The notes beneath the pieces were generated by a model that searched no databases, was not told the DNA's origin, and saw only the letters and a list, made by a program, of their open reading frames with translations. From positions 124,001-188,000 of the forward strand of contig UBWZ01000010.1 in the NCBI GenBank assembly GCA_900469345.1: a stretch of 64,000 nt of DNA, read 5' to 3'. Of the stretch, positions 26,007-36,585 are shown in pieces (the first letter of the stretch is position 1; each line of letters starts with the position of its first letter). Source of the DNA: Hyphomicrobiales bacterium. GTDB taxonomy: Bacteria > Pseudomonadota > Alphaproteobacteria > Rhizobiales > Rhizobiaceae. Made by a program: the position numbers and the translations under genes.

Positions 26007-27098
26007 GTGTCTGTTGCCGAAGACCGGCGTTTCATGGGCGCGGCCCTGCGCCTGTCCGGCTGGCATCTCGGCATGACGAAAGACAATCCGTCCGTCGGTT
26101 GCGTGATCGTCAAGGACGGTGTCATCCTCGGCGCAGCGGTCACGGCGCTCGGCGGACGGCCCCATGCCGAAACCCAGGCTCTGGACGTTGCGGGTGAAGC
26201 TGCCCGCGGTGCCACGGCCTACGTCACGCTCGAACCCTGTTCCCATTTCGGTCATACGCCACCTTGCGCCAACGCGCTGGTCGCTGCCGGCGTGGCGCGT
26301 GTGGTTGCCTGCCTTCCCGACCCGGACCCGCGCGTCTCGGGTCGCGGCGTTGCCATTCTGCGTAACGCGGGCATTCAGGTGGACGTCGGGCTGATGCAGG
26401 ACGAAGCCCGGCGCGCCCTTGGAGCCTACCTCACGCGCAGGACGAGCAGGCGCCCCCAAGTCACCCTGAAGCTCGCGATTTCGGCCGACGGTATGCTGGG
26501 CCGGCGCGGCGAGGAAGTGATGATCACCGGACCGCTGGCGAGGGCGCAGGTGCATGTGCTGCGCGCCGAGAGCGATGCCATCCTGGTCGGCATCGGCACC
26601 GCCCTGGCAGATGATCCGGAACTGACCGTTCGGCTGCCCGGAATGGGCGGGCGTTCGCCGATCCGGATCGTTCTCGATCGGCGGCTCGAACTGCCGATCA
26701 CCTCCAACCTGGTGCGCAGCGCCCGCCAGGTGCCCGTTATCGTGGCGTCTGTGGGAGATACCGCAGCCGAAGCGCAGCCGGAGCGGCAGTTGCGACGCGA
26801 TGCCCTGGCAAACTCCGGCGTCGAAGTGCTCGAAAAGGAAAGTCTGACCGAGCTCCTGCATGTATTGGCGGACCGGGAAATTTCCTCGCTCTTTGTCGAG
26901 GGTGGCGCGACCGTTGCCGCGGCCTTTTTCGCAGACGGTCTCGCAGACCGGATCATCCTGTCGCAGGGACCGGTCGAAATCGGCGAGGGTGGACTTGAAT
27001 CGCCTCTCACGCCCTCCAATATGCCGGCGGACTTTGCATTGATCCGCGCCGAACGCTACGGCCCCGATCTGTGTTATGAATATGAAAGGTCGATCTGA
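26007..27098 (+). CDS. ribD: Bifunctional riboflavin deaminase-reductase
   Basis: A 363-residue fused enzyme for two consecutive riboflavin steps. The N-terminal deaminase has the zinc site H-A-E (PHAETQAL) and PCSHFGHTPPC; the C-terminal reductase has KLAISADGMLG and LFVEGGATVAAAFF. It uses GTG as start at 26007, 2 bp after the nrdR stop. Its TGA overlaps the ATG of ribE (TGATG), showing tight translational coupling. No FMN riboswitch consensus was seen before it. Confidence 0.95.
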   Translation: MSVAEDRRFMGAALRLSGWHLGMTKDNPSVGCVIVKDGVILGAAVTALGGRPHAETQALDVAGEAARGATAYVTLEPCSHFGHTPPCANALVAAGVARVVACLPDPDPRVSGRGVAILRNAGIQVDVGLMQDEARRALGAYLTRRTSRRPQVTLKLAISADGMLGRRGEEVMITGPLARAQVHVLRAESDAILVGIGTALADDPELTVRLPGMGGRSPIRIVLDRRLELPITSNLVRSARQVPVIVASVGDTAAEAQPERQLRRDALANSGVEVLEKESLTELLHVLADREISSLFVEGGATVAAAFFADGLADRIILSQGPVEIGEGGLESPLTPSNMPADFALIRAERYGPDLCYEYERSI

Positions 27099-27709
27099 TG
27101 TTTACGGGCATTGTCACAGACGTGGGCAAGGTCGCCGCAAAGACGCCGATGGACGAAGGCGTGCGCCTTCGCATCGCGACCAGCTACGACCCCAGGACAA
27201 TCGCCATGGGAGCATCAATTGCGCATGGCGGCGTCTGCCTGACGGTGACCAATCTGCCCGGCGAAGGCAGCAACGAGCGCTGGTTCGAGGTCGAGGCATG
27301 GGAAGAGGCTCTGCGCCTCACCACCATCGCCTCCTGGAATGAAGGCACGCCGGTCAACCTGGAACGGGCGCTGAAGATCGGCGACGAACTGGGCGGCCAT
27401 ATTGTCTCAGGGCATGTCGACGGCAAGGCGGAAATCCTGAGCGTGGACACGGAAGGCGAGGCGGTGCGCATCCGTATCCGCGCTCCCGATCATCTTGCCC
27501 GGTTCATCGCTCCCAAAGGGTCGGTCGCGCTGGACGGCACGTCCCTGACGGTCAATGCGGTGCAGGGCACGGACTTTGACGTTCTCTTGATCCGCCATAC
27601 GCTCGGCGTCACCACCTGGGGCGACCGGCAGGCGGGCGATTTCGTCAATCTGGAAGTCGATACCATGGCGCGCTACGCTGCCCGTCTTGCCGAGTTCGGC
27701 AAGGACTGA
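27098..27709 (+). CDS. ribE: Riboflavin synthase alpha subunit
   Basis: A 203-residue enzyme that dismutates two 6,7-dimethyl-8-ribityllumazine molecules to riboflavin. It starts with MFTGIVTDVG and contains two lumazine-binding repeats, each with a G-x-S-I-x-x-x-G-V/T-x-L-T-V pattern (GASIAHGGVCLTV; GSVALDGTSLTVNAV). The start codon overlaps the ribD stop. ribH, the next step-enzyme gene, follows after 159 bp. Confidence 0.96.
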   Translation: MFTGIVTDVGKVAAKTPMDEGVRLRIATSYDPRTIAMGASIAHGGVCLTVTNLPGEGSNERWFEVEAWEEALRLTTIASWNEGTPVNLERALKIGDELGGHIVSGHVDGKAEILSVDTEGEAVRIRIRAPDHLARFIAPKGSVALDGTSLTVNAVQGTDFDVLLIRHTLGVTTWGDRQAGDFVNLEVDTMARYAARLAEFGKD

Positions 27710-27868
27710 CGACCCGTCTGGCCAGCGCCTCTACAATGAAGTCATACGCCTGCTGCAAGGCAGGCCTCTGCAAATTTGCTTGCCATTCTGCTGCGGGCGT
27801 GTTTTGACCCGCACCTGCTCGCGGGCGGCCTGTCTACGGGGCCGTCCACTACAAACAAAGGTAAGATC

Positions 27869-28327
27869 ATGTCGCGCGAACCCGCACCTCATCTCCTGAT
27901 CGTCGAAGCCCGCTTCTACGATGATATGGCGGACGCTCTCCTGGAAGGCGCGACCTCTGCGCTGCAGGAAGCGGGTGCCACATTCGACGTCGTGACCGTT
28001 CCGGGTGCGCTGGAGATTCCCGCGGCGATCGCCATGGCGCTCGATGCGGCGGAGGAGGGCGGCACCGAATATCACGGGTTTGTCGCGCTCGGCATGGTCA
28101 TTCGCGGCGAGACCTATCATTTCGACATCGTCGCCAACGAATCCTCCCGGGCCCTGATGGATCTCGCCGTCTCGGAATCGCTGGCCATCGGCAACGGCAT
28201 CATGACGGTCGAAAACGAAGACCAGGCATGGGCGCGCGTGCGCCGTACGGACAAGGACAAGGGCGGTTTTGCCGCCCGTGCGGCGCTGACCATGATCAAG
28301 CTGCGCGAAAGGTTGAACGGTGGTTGA
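27869..28327 (+). CDS. ribH: 6,7-dimethyl-8-ribityllumazine synthase
   Basis: A 152-residue lumazine synthase that joins the ribityl-pyrimidine with a four-carbon unit. Key parts are [18 protein letters not shown] at the N-terminus, [13 protein letters not shown] and [18 protein letters not shown] with the catalytic histidine. The ATG at 27869 has AAAGG upstream; the frame is open for another 93 bp without conserved residues. The 159-bp gap after ribE may hold its own promoter. It overlaps nusB by a few bases. Confidence 0.96.
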   Translation: MSREPAPHLLIVEARFYDDMADALLEGATSALQEAGATFDVVTVPGALEIPAAIAMALDAAEEGGTEYHGFVALGMVIRGETYHFDIVANESSRALMDLAVSESLAIGNGIMTVENEDQAWARVRRTDKDKGGFAARAALTMIKLRERLNGG

Positions 28328-28811
28328 GCGGATGACGAAGGAAGGCGAACATCCCGTCAAGCCTGCCAACCAGCGGGGCGCTGCCCGGCTGGCAGCGGTC
28401 CAGGCGCTCTATCAGATGGATATCGGGGGCACCGGCGTGCTGGAGGTCGTCGCCGAATACGAGACGCATCGGCTGGGCCAGGAACTTGACGGCGACACCT
28501 ATCTCAAGGCCGACCCCTCCTGGTTCCGCTCGATCGTTTCCGGTGTCGTACGCGACCAGACGAAGATCGATCCGCTGGTGCGCTCCGCCTTGCAGGAGGA
28601 CTGGCCGCTGTCGCGTCTGGATTCGACGCTGCGCGCCATCCTGCGCGCCGGCACGTTTGAGATCCTGGAGCGCAAGGACGTTCCGATCGCGGTCATCGTG
28701 ACGGAGTATGTAGAGATTGCACGCGCCTTCTTCAGCGACGAAGAGCCGCGCATCGTCAATGCAGTTCTCGACCGCCTTGCCAAGCAGGTACGACCAGACA
28801 CCAAGAAGTAG
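28320..28811 (+). CDS. nusB: Transcription antitermination factor NusB
   Basis: A 163-residue NusB protein, which acts with NusE/S10 on boxA RNA in rRNA operon antitermination. Diagnostic segments are [21 protein letters not shown] (here [16 protein letters not shown]) and [15 protein letters not shown] followed by [14 protein letters not shown]. Start uncertain: GTG 28320 has AAAGG 8 bp upstream and overlaps ribH; ATG 28332 lies 4 bp after the ribH stop. Placement after ribH is conserved in bacteria. Confidence 0.95.
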   Translation: MVERMTKEGEHPVKPANQRGAARLAAVQALYQMDIGGTGVLEVVAEYETHRLGQELDGDTYLKADPSWFRSIVSGVVRDQTKIDPLVRSALQEDWPLSRLDSTLRAILRAGTFEILERKDVPIAVIVTEYVEIARAFFSDEEPRIVNAVLDRLAKQVRPDTKK

Positions 28812-28825
28812 CGCCGGGGGGCAGA

Positions 28826-30049
28826 ATGGACGTTTCGGCACAGGGCGCTCACGGCGATATGGGCGTCGTGCGCCGCCGCGTCTATCTCCTGGCCGCCGTG
28901 CAGGCCGTGCTCGGTGCGGCAGCGCCTCTCGCCATTTCCGTTGGGTCGCTGGCCGGGTACCAACTCCTGGCCGATGACAAGTCGCTCGCCACCGCGCCCG
29001 TCACCGGCTTCAACGTGGGCACCGCGCTCGGAGCTGTCCTCATCGCTCTTGCAGCCCGCATCGTCGGCCGCAAAGCGGCCTTCATGACCGGTGCGCTGAT
29101 CGGTGTCGCGGGTGGAGCACTTGCCACCATTGCGCTGATCCGCAGCAGTTTCTGGCTTTTCGCGCTGGCCCTGATGATGATCGGCATCTGCGCCGGCTTC
29201 ACCCAGAAGATCCGCTTTGCCGCAGCCGACGCCTCTCCCGCCTCCTACAAGCCCAAGGCGATCTCCTGGATCCTCGGAGCCGGCATCGTCTCGGCCGTGG
29301 TCGGTCCGCAGCTGGCGATCTGGGCCAAGGACTGGCTGGCGCCCGTCACCTTCGGTGGCACGTTTATGGCACTGATCCCGCTCGGGCTGCTTGCCGTCGG
29401 CATTCTCGCGTTTCTCCGGTTGCCGACCGCCGGTGCGGTGACGCAGGCGAACCTGCCATCCCGGCCGCTGCGCGAAATCGTCCTCACCCAGCGCTTCATG
29501 AGCGGCATGGTCTGCGGCATCGGCACCTATGCGCTGATGACCTTCGTGATGACCGGCGCGCCGCTGGCGATGGTGATCGGCTGCGGCTTCCCGACCGAGA
29601 TGGCGGCGCTCGGCATCCAGTGGCACGTGCTTGCCATGTTCGGCCCAAGCTTTTTCACCGGCATGCTGATCTCCCGCTTCGGCGCCGAAAAGGTGGTCGC
29701 CGCCGGCCTCCTGACACTGATGGGATGCGCCGTCGTGGCGCATATGGGCGTTGCCCTGTGGAACTTCTGGGGCGCCCTCGTGCTCCTCGGGGTAGGCTGG
29801 AACTTCGGCTTCATCGGCTCGACCTCGATCGTTGCCTCGAGCTACCGGCCGCACGAGGCCGACAAGGTCCAGGGCTTCCACGACATCGTCCTGTTCAGCA
29901 CGGTGGCCCTGTCGTCCTTCTCCTCTGGCAAGATTTTCGTCGCCTGGGGCTGGTCCTTTATCAACCTGGTAATCTGGCCAGTGGCCATCGTGTGCCTTGC
30001 TATCGTCCTGACCCTGATCTTCTCGCGAAAACGCGCTCCATCCCCCTGA
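28826..30049 (+). CDS. MFS transporter
   Basis: A 407-residue permease with about twelve hydrophobic helices. Notable parts are GRKAAFMTGALIGVAGGAL after TM2 (the MFS loop), QKIRFAAADASPASYKPKAISWILGAGI in the middle and GWNFGFIGSTSIVASSYRPHEADKVQGF in the second half, a pattern of bacterial MFS proteins near nusB. It begins 14 bp after nusB, so it is probably cotranscribed. The substrate is unknown. The final residues are basic (FSRKRAPSP). Confidence 0.86.
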   Translation: MDVSAQGAHGDMGVVRRRVYLLAAVQAVLGAAAPLAISVGSLAGYQLLADDKSLATAPVTGFNVGTALGAVLIALAARIVGRKAAFMTGALIGVAGGALATIALIRSSFWLFALALMMIGICAGFTQKIRFAAADASPASYKPKAISWILGAGIVSAVVGPQLAIWAKDWLAPVTFGGTFMALIPLGLLAVGILAFLRLPTAGAVTQANLPSRPLREIVLTQRFMSGMVCGIGTYALMTFVMTGAPLAMVIGCGFPTEMAALGIQWHVLAMFGPSFFTGMLISRFGAEKVVAAGLLTLMGCAVVAHMGVALWNFWGALVLLGVGWNFGFIGSTSIVASSYRPHEADKVQGFHDIVLFSTVALSSFSSGKIFVAWGWSFINLVIWPVAIVCLAIVLTLIFSRKRAPSP

Positions 30050-30193
30050 TGTTCAAGCCTGGCAGGGCTTGACGGCTGTTGTTCTCCACCGCAATCTCGC
30101 CGCGCATGGCGCCGGGCTCCTGGGAGGGGACTCGCCGCCGCAGATTGCAGGCCGGTGGCGTCCGCTGCCGGCAATCAGGGAGAGGAAAAGGGC

Positions 30194-32335
30194 ATGACGG
30201 TTCTATTGGGTGTGGTCGTCTGCGGTTTGCTGTCGATCATTTATGCCGCGTGGGCGACGCGTTCGGTGCTTGCTGCCGATCAGGGCAATGAGCGCATGCA
30301 GGAAATCGCCGGATATATTCGTGAAGGCGCGCAAGCCTATCTGGCGCGCCAATATATGACTATTGCGGTTGTCGGTGTCGTTGTGGCCGTTTTGGCCTGG
30401 ATCCTTCTCTCGGGCACGGCGGCCCTCGGCTTCGTGATCGGTGCCGTTCTGTCCGGGCTCGCCGGCTTTATCGGCATGCATGTTTCCGTCAGGGCCAATG
30501 TGCGCACCGCGCAGGCCGCATCCCATAGCCTCGCCGCCGGTCTCGGCATCGCCTTCAAGTCGGGCGCCATCACCGGCCTTCTTGTGGCCGGCCTCGCGCT
30601 ACTCGGCGTCACCATCTACTACTGGGTCCTGACGGCCGGCTTCGGCTTCGGCGTCGGCTCCCGCGAAGTCATCGATGCCCTCGTTTCGCTGGGCTTCGGC
30701 GCCTCGCTGATCTCCATCTTCGCGCGCCTTGGCGGCGGCATCTTCACCAAGGGCGCCGACGTCGGCGGCGATCTCGTCGGCAAGGTCGAGGCCGGGATTC
30801 CGGAGGACGATCCACGCAACCCGGCAACGATTGCCGACAACGTGGGCGACAATGTCGGTGACTGCGCCGGCATGGCGGCCGACCTGTTCGAGACCTATGC
30901 CGTCTCCGTCGTCGCCACCATGGTGCTGGCGGCCATCTTCTTTGCCGGCATGCCGGTCCTCGAAAACGCCATGCTCTATCCGCTGGCGATCTGCGGGGTC
31001 TGCATCGTCACCTCGATCATCGGCACCTTCTTCGTCAAGCTCGGCGCCAACGGTTCGATCATGGGCGCACTCTACAAGGGCCTGATCGCCACCGGGGCGC
31101 TGTCGATCGTCGGCCTGGCGCTGGCGACGTCCGCCACCGTGGGCTGGGGCTCGATCGGAACCGTGGCCGGCAAGGATATCACCGGTACCAGCCTCTTCAT
31201 CTGCGGACTTCTCGGCCTCGTGGTGACGGCGCTTATCGTCGTCATCACCGAATACTACACCGGCACCAACAAGCGCCCGGTCAATTCGATCGCCCAGGCG
31301 TCCGTCACCGGTCACGGCACCAATGTCATCCAGGGCCTTGCCGTGTCGCTGGAATCAACTGCCTTGCCGGCATTGGTGATCGTCGGCGGCATCATCTCCA
31401 CCTACCAGTTCGCCGGTCTTTTCGGCACCGGCATCGCCGTCACGGCCATGCTTGGCCTAGCCGGCATGATCATCGCGCTGGATGCCTTTGGTCCCGTCAC
31501 CGACAATGCCGGCGGCATCGCCGAAATGGCGCATCTGTCGCCGGAAGTACGCAAGTCGACCGATGCACTCGACGCCGTCGGCAATACCACCAAGGCCGTC
31601 ACCAAGGGCTATGCCATCGGCTCCGCCGGTCTCGGCGCGCTGGTCCTGTTTGCAGCCTATTCGAACGACCTGCAGTATTTCGCATCCCACCCGGACCAGT
31701 ATTCCTATTTTGCCGGCGTCGGGACGATCTCGTTCAGCTTGTCCAATCCCTATGTCGTCGCCGGCCTGATCTTCGGCGGACTCATTCCCTACCTGTTCGG
31801 CGGCATCGCCATGACAGCCGTCGGTCGTGCCGCAGGCTCGATCGTCGAGGAGGTTCGCCGGCAGTTTCGCGAAAAGCCGGGCATCATGCAGGGCACAGAA
31901 CGTCCCGATTACGGGCGCGCGGTGGATATCCTTACCAAGGCCGCCATCCGCGAAATGATCATACCGTCTCTGCTTCCGGTGCTGGCGCCGATCATCGTCT
32001 ATTTCGGTGTGCTTCTCGTCTCCGGCGGAGACAAGGCCTCGGCCTTCGCAGCACTCGGTGCTTCGCTCTTGGGCGTGATCGTCAACGGCCTGTTCGTCGC
32101 CATCTCCATGACGTCGGGGGGCGGGGCCTGGGACAATGCCAAGAAGAGCTTCGAGGATGGCTTCCTGGACAAGGATGGGGTCCGCCACGTCAAGGGTTCG
32201 GACGCCCACAAGGCGTCGGTGACCGGCGATACCGTGGGTGACCCCTACAAGGATACGGCGGGCCCGGCGGTCAACCCGGCGATCAAGATCACCAACATCG
32301 TCGCGCTGCTCCTGCTGGCCGTGCTGGCAGGCTGA
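30194..32335 (+). CDS. hppA: Membrane-bound proton-translocating pyrophosphatase, K+-independent type
   Basis: A 713-residue integral membrane pump that hydrolyses pyrophosphate and moves protons, generating or saving membrane energy. Substrate-binding motifs [20 protein letters not shown], the [19 protein letters not shown] acidic cluster and the C-terminal [11 protein letters not shown] are present. The segment [10 protein letters not shown] has lysine where K+-dependent enzymes have alanine, so this is the K+-independent subclass. ATG 30194 has an AGGGAGAGG site. It ends with a strong terminator shared with the convergent bamE gene. Confidence 0.96.
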   Translation: MTVLLGVVVCGLLSIIYAAWATRSVLAADQGNERMQEIAGYIREGAQAYLARQYMTIAVVGVVVAVLAWILLSGTAALGFVIGAVLSGLAGFIGMHVSVRANVRTAQAASHSLAAGLGIAFKSGAITGLLVAGLALLGVTIYYWVLTAGFGFGVGSREVIDALVSLGFGASLISIFARLGGGIFTKGADVGGDLVGKVEAGIPEDDPRNPATIADNVGDNVGDCAGMAADLFETYAVSVVATMVLAAIFFAGMPVLENAMLYPLAICGVCIVTSIIGTFFVKLGANGSIMGALYKGLIATGALSIVGLALATSATVGWGSIGTVAGKDITGTSLFICGLLGLVVTALIVVITEYYTGTNKRPVNSIAQASVTGHGTNVIQGLAVSLESTALPALVIVGGIISTYQFAGLFGTGIAVTAMLGLAGMIIALDAFGPVTDNAGGIAEMAHLSPEVRKSTDALDAVGNTTKAVTKGYAIGSAGLGALVLFAAYSNDLQYFASHPDQYSYFAGVGTISFSLSNPYVVAGLIFGGLIPYLFGGIAMTAVGRAAGSIVEEVRRQFREKPGIMQGTERPDYGRAVDILTKAAIREMIIPSLLPVLAPIIVYFGVLLVSGGDKASAFAALGASLLGVIVNGLFVAISMTSGGGAWDNAKKSFEDGFLDKDGVRHVKGSDAHKASVTGDTVGDPYKDTAGPAVNPAIKITNIVALLLLAVLAG

Positions 32336-32362
32336 GCGCCGGCGACAATGTCGCACTCATGC

Positions 32363-32396
32363 AAAAGGCCCGCGGAGCAGTCCGCGGGCCTTTTTT
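32363..32396. terminator. Bidirectional terminator between hppA and bamE
   Basis: A 14-bp perfect stem (AAAAGGCCCGCGGA / TCCGCGGGCCTTTT), loop GCAG, T-run on the plus side and A-run giving a T-run on the minus side. It serves two convergent genes. Confidence 0.95.
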
Positions 32397-32414
32397 GATA
32401 GACTGTCAGGGCGC

Positions 32415-32909
32415 CTAATTGGCGCCCATGCTCTGGAACATGCTCTTGACGGCATTGGCGCCGCTGCTCGCTGCGCCTGTTCCGCCTGCCAGCAGCTGCT
32501 GCAGGAAAGTCAGGTCGCGGCCGCCTGTCGGCGTCGTGCGGCTGATCGTATCGAAGACCTTGCCGTCCTTCATGGTGTAGTTGGCGCGGCGCGCCACCAC
32601 CCCGTCCTTGTTGAAATAAATCGCAAGGACGGTCTGATCCACCACATGCGGCTTCATGAAGGCTGCAGCCCGCTGGCGCTTCTGGGAGATGTAGTAGAAC
32701 ACCTCGGTGTCGAAGGTCGCGGTCGTTGAGGGCGTGCCCATGGTGAGCAGCACCTGTTCACGGCTCGATCCTTCCGGAATGAGCTTCAGCGACTCTTCGT
32801 CCATCACGTAGCCGTTGTAGATCGTATCGCCGATCTGCATGGAGGTGCAGCCGGTCAGGGCCGCCGATGCGATGAGCAAAGCCATCGCTGTCTTGTTCAC
32901 TGCTCTCAT
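32415..32909 (-). CDS. bamE: Outer membrane assembly lipoprotein BamE/OmlA family
   Basis: A 164-residue lipoprotein: the N-terminus ALLIASAALTGC carries a lipobox with the modified cysteine at about residue 21. The mature part has the SmpA/OmlA fold (LIPEGSSREQVLLTMGTPS, then VFYYISQKRQRAAAF). BamE is a non-essential part of the BAM machinery that inserts beta-barrel proteins in the outer membrane. The start is taken at ATG 32909; one at 32951 is possible. It is divergent from the ubiquinol-cytochrome c chaperone gene. Confidence 0.9.
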   Translation of the reverse strand: MRAVNKTAMALLIASAALTGCTSMQIGDTIYNGYVMDEESLKLIPEGSSREQVLLTMGTPSTTATFDTEVFYYISQKRQRAAAFMKPHVVDQTVLAIYFNKDGVVARRANYTMKDGKVFDTISRTTPTGGRDLTFLQQLLAGGTGAASSGANAVKSMFQSMGAN

Positions 32910-33184
32910 CTCGAACCCGAAAATCCGCCTGTTCAACGGCATCCCCCACATCTCGACACGCCCGGTTTGCGCCGGACACTCTGCTGCTCATACCATTGTG
33001 GCTATTCCGGGGAAGCCTAGGGCGGCCCGGCGGAAACCTGAAGGCGGCTGCTGACCAGCCCTCTCGCACCCCGGCGGAACGGCATTGCAATTCGTGCCTG
33101 CTTCGGTAAACCAGCTTTCGCCTGCATGCAACATGGCGCGGCGCCGACATTTCCCGATCCTGAAGGCAAGACAGGACTTTTTTG

Positions 33185-33721
33185 ATGATCTTCAGCCTGT
33201 TCCGGAAGAAGAACCAAAACCAGACGATCGTCGATCGGCAGTACGCCGCCTTGACATCGTCGGCCCGCGTTCCTTTCTTCTACAGCGATATGGGCGTGCC
33301 CGACACGGTCATGGGCCGTTTCGAAATGCTGTCCGTGGTGATGATTTTGTTCTTCAGGCGTACCGGACGATCCGACGGCAGCAGCCGGGGGCTCGCCCAG
33401 GAGATCATTGATGCGTTTTTCCAGGACATCGATCACTCGATCCGCGAGCTCGGCATTGGCGACCAGGGCGTGCCGAAGCGCATGAAGAAACTGGCGAGCA
33501 TGTTCTACGGCCGGCTGGAGGCGTATTCGGCATCAATCGACGCCGGCGATGCGGACGGTCTTGCCGAAGCGCTCCGCCGCAACATCCATCCCCAGAAGGA
33601 TAGCGCGCCGGACATGCTGGCACTGGCGCACTGGATGCTTCGGGCCGAGCAGCAGCTTTCGAGCCTGCCGGAAGACGATATCGCTCGCGGGCAGGCGTTC
33701 CTGCCTGATCCGGGCCAATGA
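33185..33721 (+). CDS. Ubiquinol-cytochrome c chaperone family protein
   Basis: A 178-residue protein of the Cbp3/ubiquinol-cytochrome c chaperone family (Ubiq_cyt_C_chap): FFYSDMGVPDTVMGRFEMLSVVM, LAQEIIDAFFQDIDHSIRELGIGDQGVPKRMKKL with the conserved G-V-P-K-x-M-K. In mitochondria and alphaproteobacteria this family helps assemble cytochrome bc1. It is followed 7 bp later by the DUF177 gene, an arrangement conserved in rhizobia. Confidence 0.93.
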   Translation: MIFSLFRKKNQNQTIVDRQYAALTSSARVPFFYSDMGVPDTVMGRFEMLSVVMILFFRRTGRSDGSSRGLAQEIIDAFFQDIDHSIRELGIGDQGVPKRMKKLASMFYGRLEAYSASIDAGDADGLAEALRRNIHPQKDSAPDMLALAHWMLRAEQQLSSLPEDDIARGQAFLPDPGQ

Positions 33722-33728
33722 GGCGAAC

Positions 33729-34295
33729 ATGAAGACCAAGACGATCCGCGGCGCGACGCCGCCGTTTTCCTACCCCGTCAAGGTGGGGCATATTTCCGGC
33801 AACGCCGTGACGGTAAAGCTGGAAGCCAGCGAGCGGGAGCTCGAGGGCCTTGCGAAACTCTGGCAGGTAGAGGCCATCAGGTCGCTGAAGGCCGAACTGC
33901 AGGTCAATCGCTGGAAAAAGGACGGTGTGCGCATCAAGGGCGACGTGCGCGCCGAGATCACCCAGGCCTGCGTCGTGACGCTCGATCCGGTCGATTCGGT
34001 CATCAACGAGCACTTCGAGCAGATCTTCGTGCCGGAGGGCTCCAAGCTTGCGCGGGTCGTGACCGGCGAGGCGGCCGAAATGGTCGTCGATCCCGACGGC
34101 CCGGATCTTCCCGAGACCTTCGAGGGCGACGCGATTGATGTCGGCGATGCGGTGGCCGAGTTCGCAGCGCTCGCCATCGATCCCTATCCGCGCAAGAAGG
34201 GCGTCGAGTTTGCCGATCATATCGAAGGCGACGGGACGGGCACGAACGAGCGTCCAAACCCCTTTGCGGTCCTCAAAGATTGGAAAAAGGACTGA
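33729..34295 (+). CDS. DUF177 (YceD-like) protein
   Basis: A 188-residue protein of the DUF177 family, which in many bacteria is encoded next to rpmF-plsX-fabH and relates to 23S rRNA metabolism. Visible features are RIKGDVRAEITQACVVTLDPV with the conserved cysteine and the C-terminal RPNPFAVLKDWKK tail. Start ATG 33729, 7 bp after the chaperone gene stop. It precedes plsX (144-bp gap) as in relatives, though the rpmF gene usual in other phyla is absent from this site. Confidence 0.93.
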   Translation: MKTKTIRGATPPFSYPVKVGHISGNAVTVKLEASERELEGLAKLWQVEAIRSLKAELQVNRWKKDGVRIKGDVRAEITQACVVTLDPVDSVINEHFEQIFVPEGSKLARVVTGEAAEMVVDPDGPDLPETFEGDAIDVGDAVAEFAALAIDPYPRKKGVEFADHIEGDGTGTNERPNPFAVLKDWKKD

Positions 34296-34439
34296 GCCCT
34301 GTTGCTAGGGAGAACAAAAACTATATTTTGGCCACGATTTCGCCGGCCGGGCCCATCATGAGCATTGGCCACGGGGTGCAAGAGCTGCGGCATGGGTGCC
34401 AAGGCCCGTGCTCACGGCGAACATAAGGATCAGGGACGC

Positions 34440-35486
34440 GTGATCAGAATTTCTCTTGATGCCATGGGCGGCGATTTCGGTCCCGAGGTCGTCATTCCCG
34501 GCGCGGCCAAGGCGCTGGAGCGTCATCCGGATGTTAGCTTCCTCATCTTTGGCTTGAAGGGCCAGTGCGAGACGCTGCTGGCGAAGTACCCCAAGCTGAA
34601 TGCCCGCTCGGTGTTCCACGAGTGCGAGCTGGCAGTCAGCATGGAGGAAAAGCCGAGCGCGGCGCTGCGGCGCGGTCGCTACGTTTCCACCATGTGGCGG
34701 TCGATTGAGGCCGTCAAACTGGGCGAAGCCGACGTTGCGGTGTCCGCCGGCAATACCGGCGCGCTGATGGCCATGGCCAAATTCTGTCTGCGCACCCTCG
34801 CCAATATCGAACGGCCGGCGATTGCCGGCATCTGGCCGACGCTGAAGGGTGAAAGCATCGTTCTCGACATCGGTGCGACGATCGGCGCAGACGCGCAGCA
34901 GCTTCTCGACTTTTCGCTGATGGGCGGCGCCATGGCGCGGGCGCTGTTCGAGGTCGAGCGGCCGACGGTCGGTTTGCTGAATGTCGGCGTCGAGGAGGTC
35001 AAGGGCCAGGAGGAAGTCCGCGAGGCCGGTCGCCTGATCCGCGAGGCGAACCTGCCGACCATCGCCTACCACGGCTTCGTCGAGGGCGACGATATCGGCA
35101 AGGGTACGGTCGATGTGGTCGTCACGGAAGGCTTTACCGGCAATATCGCACTGAAGACTGCCGAGGGGACGGCCCGCCAGATCGCAACCCTGCTGCGCGA
35201 ATCCATGTCTCGGACGCTGCTGGCGCGCATAGGTTACCTGCTTGCCAAGCCGGCCTTCGACCGGTTGCGGGAAAAGATGGACCCGAACAAGGTCAATGGC
35301 GGCGTCTTTCTCGGCCTGAACGGCATCGTCATCAAGAGCCATGGCGGCACCAATGCGGACGGTTTTGCCGCGGCGATCGACGTGGGCTACGACATGGCCC
35401 GCAACGATCTCAACGCCAAGATCTCCCACGATTTGAAACTCTATCACGCCAAGCGCCAGCCGCCCGCCGGCCCTGAAGCTGCGTGA
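34440..35486 (+). CDS. plsX: Phosphate acyltransferase PlsX
   Basis: A 348-residue enzyme making acyl-phosphate from acyl-ACP for phospholipid synthesis. Motifs are [19 protein letters not shown] near the N-terminus, [12 protein letters not shown] and [22 protein letters not shown] at 34440 is chosen because AAGGATCAGGGA lies just upstream and the family starts close to the [10 protein letters not shown] stretch; the upstream frame has no conserved residues. fabH follows 19 bp later, so the two form the conserved plsX-fabH unit. Confidence 0.96.
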   Translation: MIRISLDAMGGDFGPEVVIPGAAKALERHPDVSFLIFGLKGQCETLLAKYPKLNARSVFHECELAVSMEEKPSAALRRGRYVSTMWRSIEAVKLGEADVAVSAGNTGALMAMAKFCLRTLANIERPAIAGIWPTLKGESIVLDIGATIGADAQQLLDFSLMGGAMARALFEVERPTVGLLNVGVEEVKGQEEVREAGRLIREANLPTIAYHGFVEGDDIGKGTVDVVVTEGFTGNIALKTAEGTARQIATLLRESMSRTLLARIGYLLAKPAFDRLREKMDPNKVNGGVFLGLNGIVIKSHGGTNADGFAAAIDVGYDMARNDLNAKISHDLKLYHAKRQPPAGPEAA

Positions 35487-35505
35487 CCACAGGATGTGAG
35501 CTAGT

Positions 35506-36477
35506 ATGATCCGGTCAGTTGTTTGCGGCTATGGTGCCGCGCTGCCAAAGCGCGTGCTTTCCAATCGCGAGTTGGAAGACATCGTCGAGACCTCCGATGA
35601 ATGGATCGTGCAACGCACGGGTATTCGTCAGCGCTACATTGCAGACGACGACGAGACGACGGCATCGCTGGGCGAGCAGGCGGCCCGTGCGGCTCTCGCC
35701 AATGCCGGACTGACGCCGGACGACATCGATCTCATCGTGCTGGCGACATCGACGCCGAACAACACGTTTCCCGCAACGGCCGTCGAGATCCAGAACCGGC
35801 TGGGCATGAAGCATGGCTACGCCTTCGACATGCAGGCCGTCTGTACCGGCTTCGTCTACGCCATGGCGACCGCAGATCTGCATCTGCGTGGCGGCATGGC
35901 CAAGCGCGCGCTGGTGATCGGCGCCGAAACCTTTTCCCGTATCCTCGACTGGCAGGATCGTACGACCTGCGTGCTGTTCGGTGACGGGGCGGGCGCCCTC
36001 GTTCTCGAGGCGCGCGAAGAAGAGGGGACGGTCGCCGACCGGGGCATCCTCGCCGCCCAGCTGCGCTCCGACGGATCCCATCGCGAAAAACTCTATGTCG
36101 ATGGCGGCCCGTCGACGACGGGCACGGTCGGGCATCTGCGGATGGAGGGCCGCGAGGTCTTCAAGCATGCCGTCGGGATGATCACCGATGTGATCGAGGG
36201 CGTCTTCACGGCAACCGGCACCACCGCCGATGATCTCGACTGGCTGGTGCCGCATCAGGCCAATCGCCGCATCATCGATGGTTCCGCCAAGAAGCTCGGC
36301 ATTCCGATCGAAAAGGTCGTCGTCACCGTCGATATGCACGGCAATACCTCGGCCGCCTCCATTCCGCTTGCTCTGTCCGTCGCCTGCGACGACGGCCGCA
36401 TCAAGAAGGGCGACCTGGTGATGCTGGAGGCCATGGGCGGCGGCTTCACCTGGGGTGCGCTGCTGGTCCGCTGGTAA
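35506..36477 (+). CDS. fabH: 3-oxoacyl-ACP synthase III
   Basis: A 323-residue initiating condensing enzyme of fatty acid synthesis that joins acetyl-CoA and malonyl-ACP. The catalytic triad is visible: Cys113 in AVCTGF, His in [10 protein letters not shown] near residue 247, and Asn in [13 protein letters not shown] near 278. It begins 19 bp after plsX. ihfA follows after 108 bp, with a candidate promoter and palindrome in between. Confidence 0.96.
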   Translation: MIRSVVCGYGAALPKRVLSNRELEDIVETSDEWIVQRTGIRQRYIADDDETTASLGEQAARAALANAGLTPDDIDLIVLATSTPNNTFPATAVEIQNRLGMKHGYAFDMQAVCTGFVYAMATADLHLRGGMAKRALVIGAETFSRILDWQDRTTCVLFGDGAGALVLEAREEEGTVADRGILAAQLRSDGSHREKLYVDGGPSTTGTVGHLRMEGREVFKHAVGMITDVIEGVFTATGTTADDLDWLVPHQANRRIIDGSAKKLGIPIEKVVVTVDMHGNTSAASIPLALSVACDDGRIKKGDLVMLEAMGGGFTWGALLVRW

Positions 36478-36552
36478 CCGGGGAAAAGGCAAATAAGCGA
36501 CTGGGGACAGACGCTTGACCCTTGCCCTTAACCAAAATACTCTCTGGCCGCT

Positions 36553-36565
36553 TTGATCAGATCAA
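36553..36565. promoter_or_regulatory. Short perfect palindrome before ihfA
   Basis: TTGATCAGATCAA is symmetric around a central A and lies 20 bp before the ihfA start. It resembles an FNR/CRP-type half-site pair but with 3 instead of 4 central bases. A weak promoter (TTGACC at 36515, TACTCT at 36538) would place it near the transcription start. Confidence 0.3.
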
Positions 36566-36585
36566 TTTAAAATCGGGCGGGGATC

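Noticed and set aside
27709..27868. FMN riboswitch before ribH
   Set aside because: The conserved FMN-element segments could not be found in this gap or before ribD.
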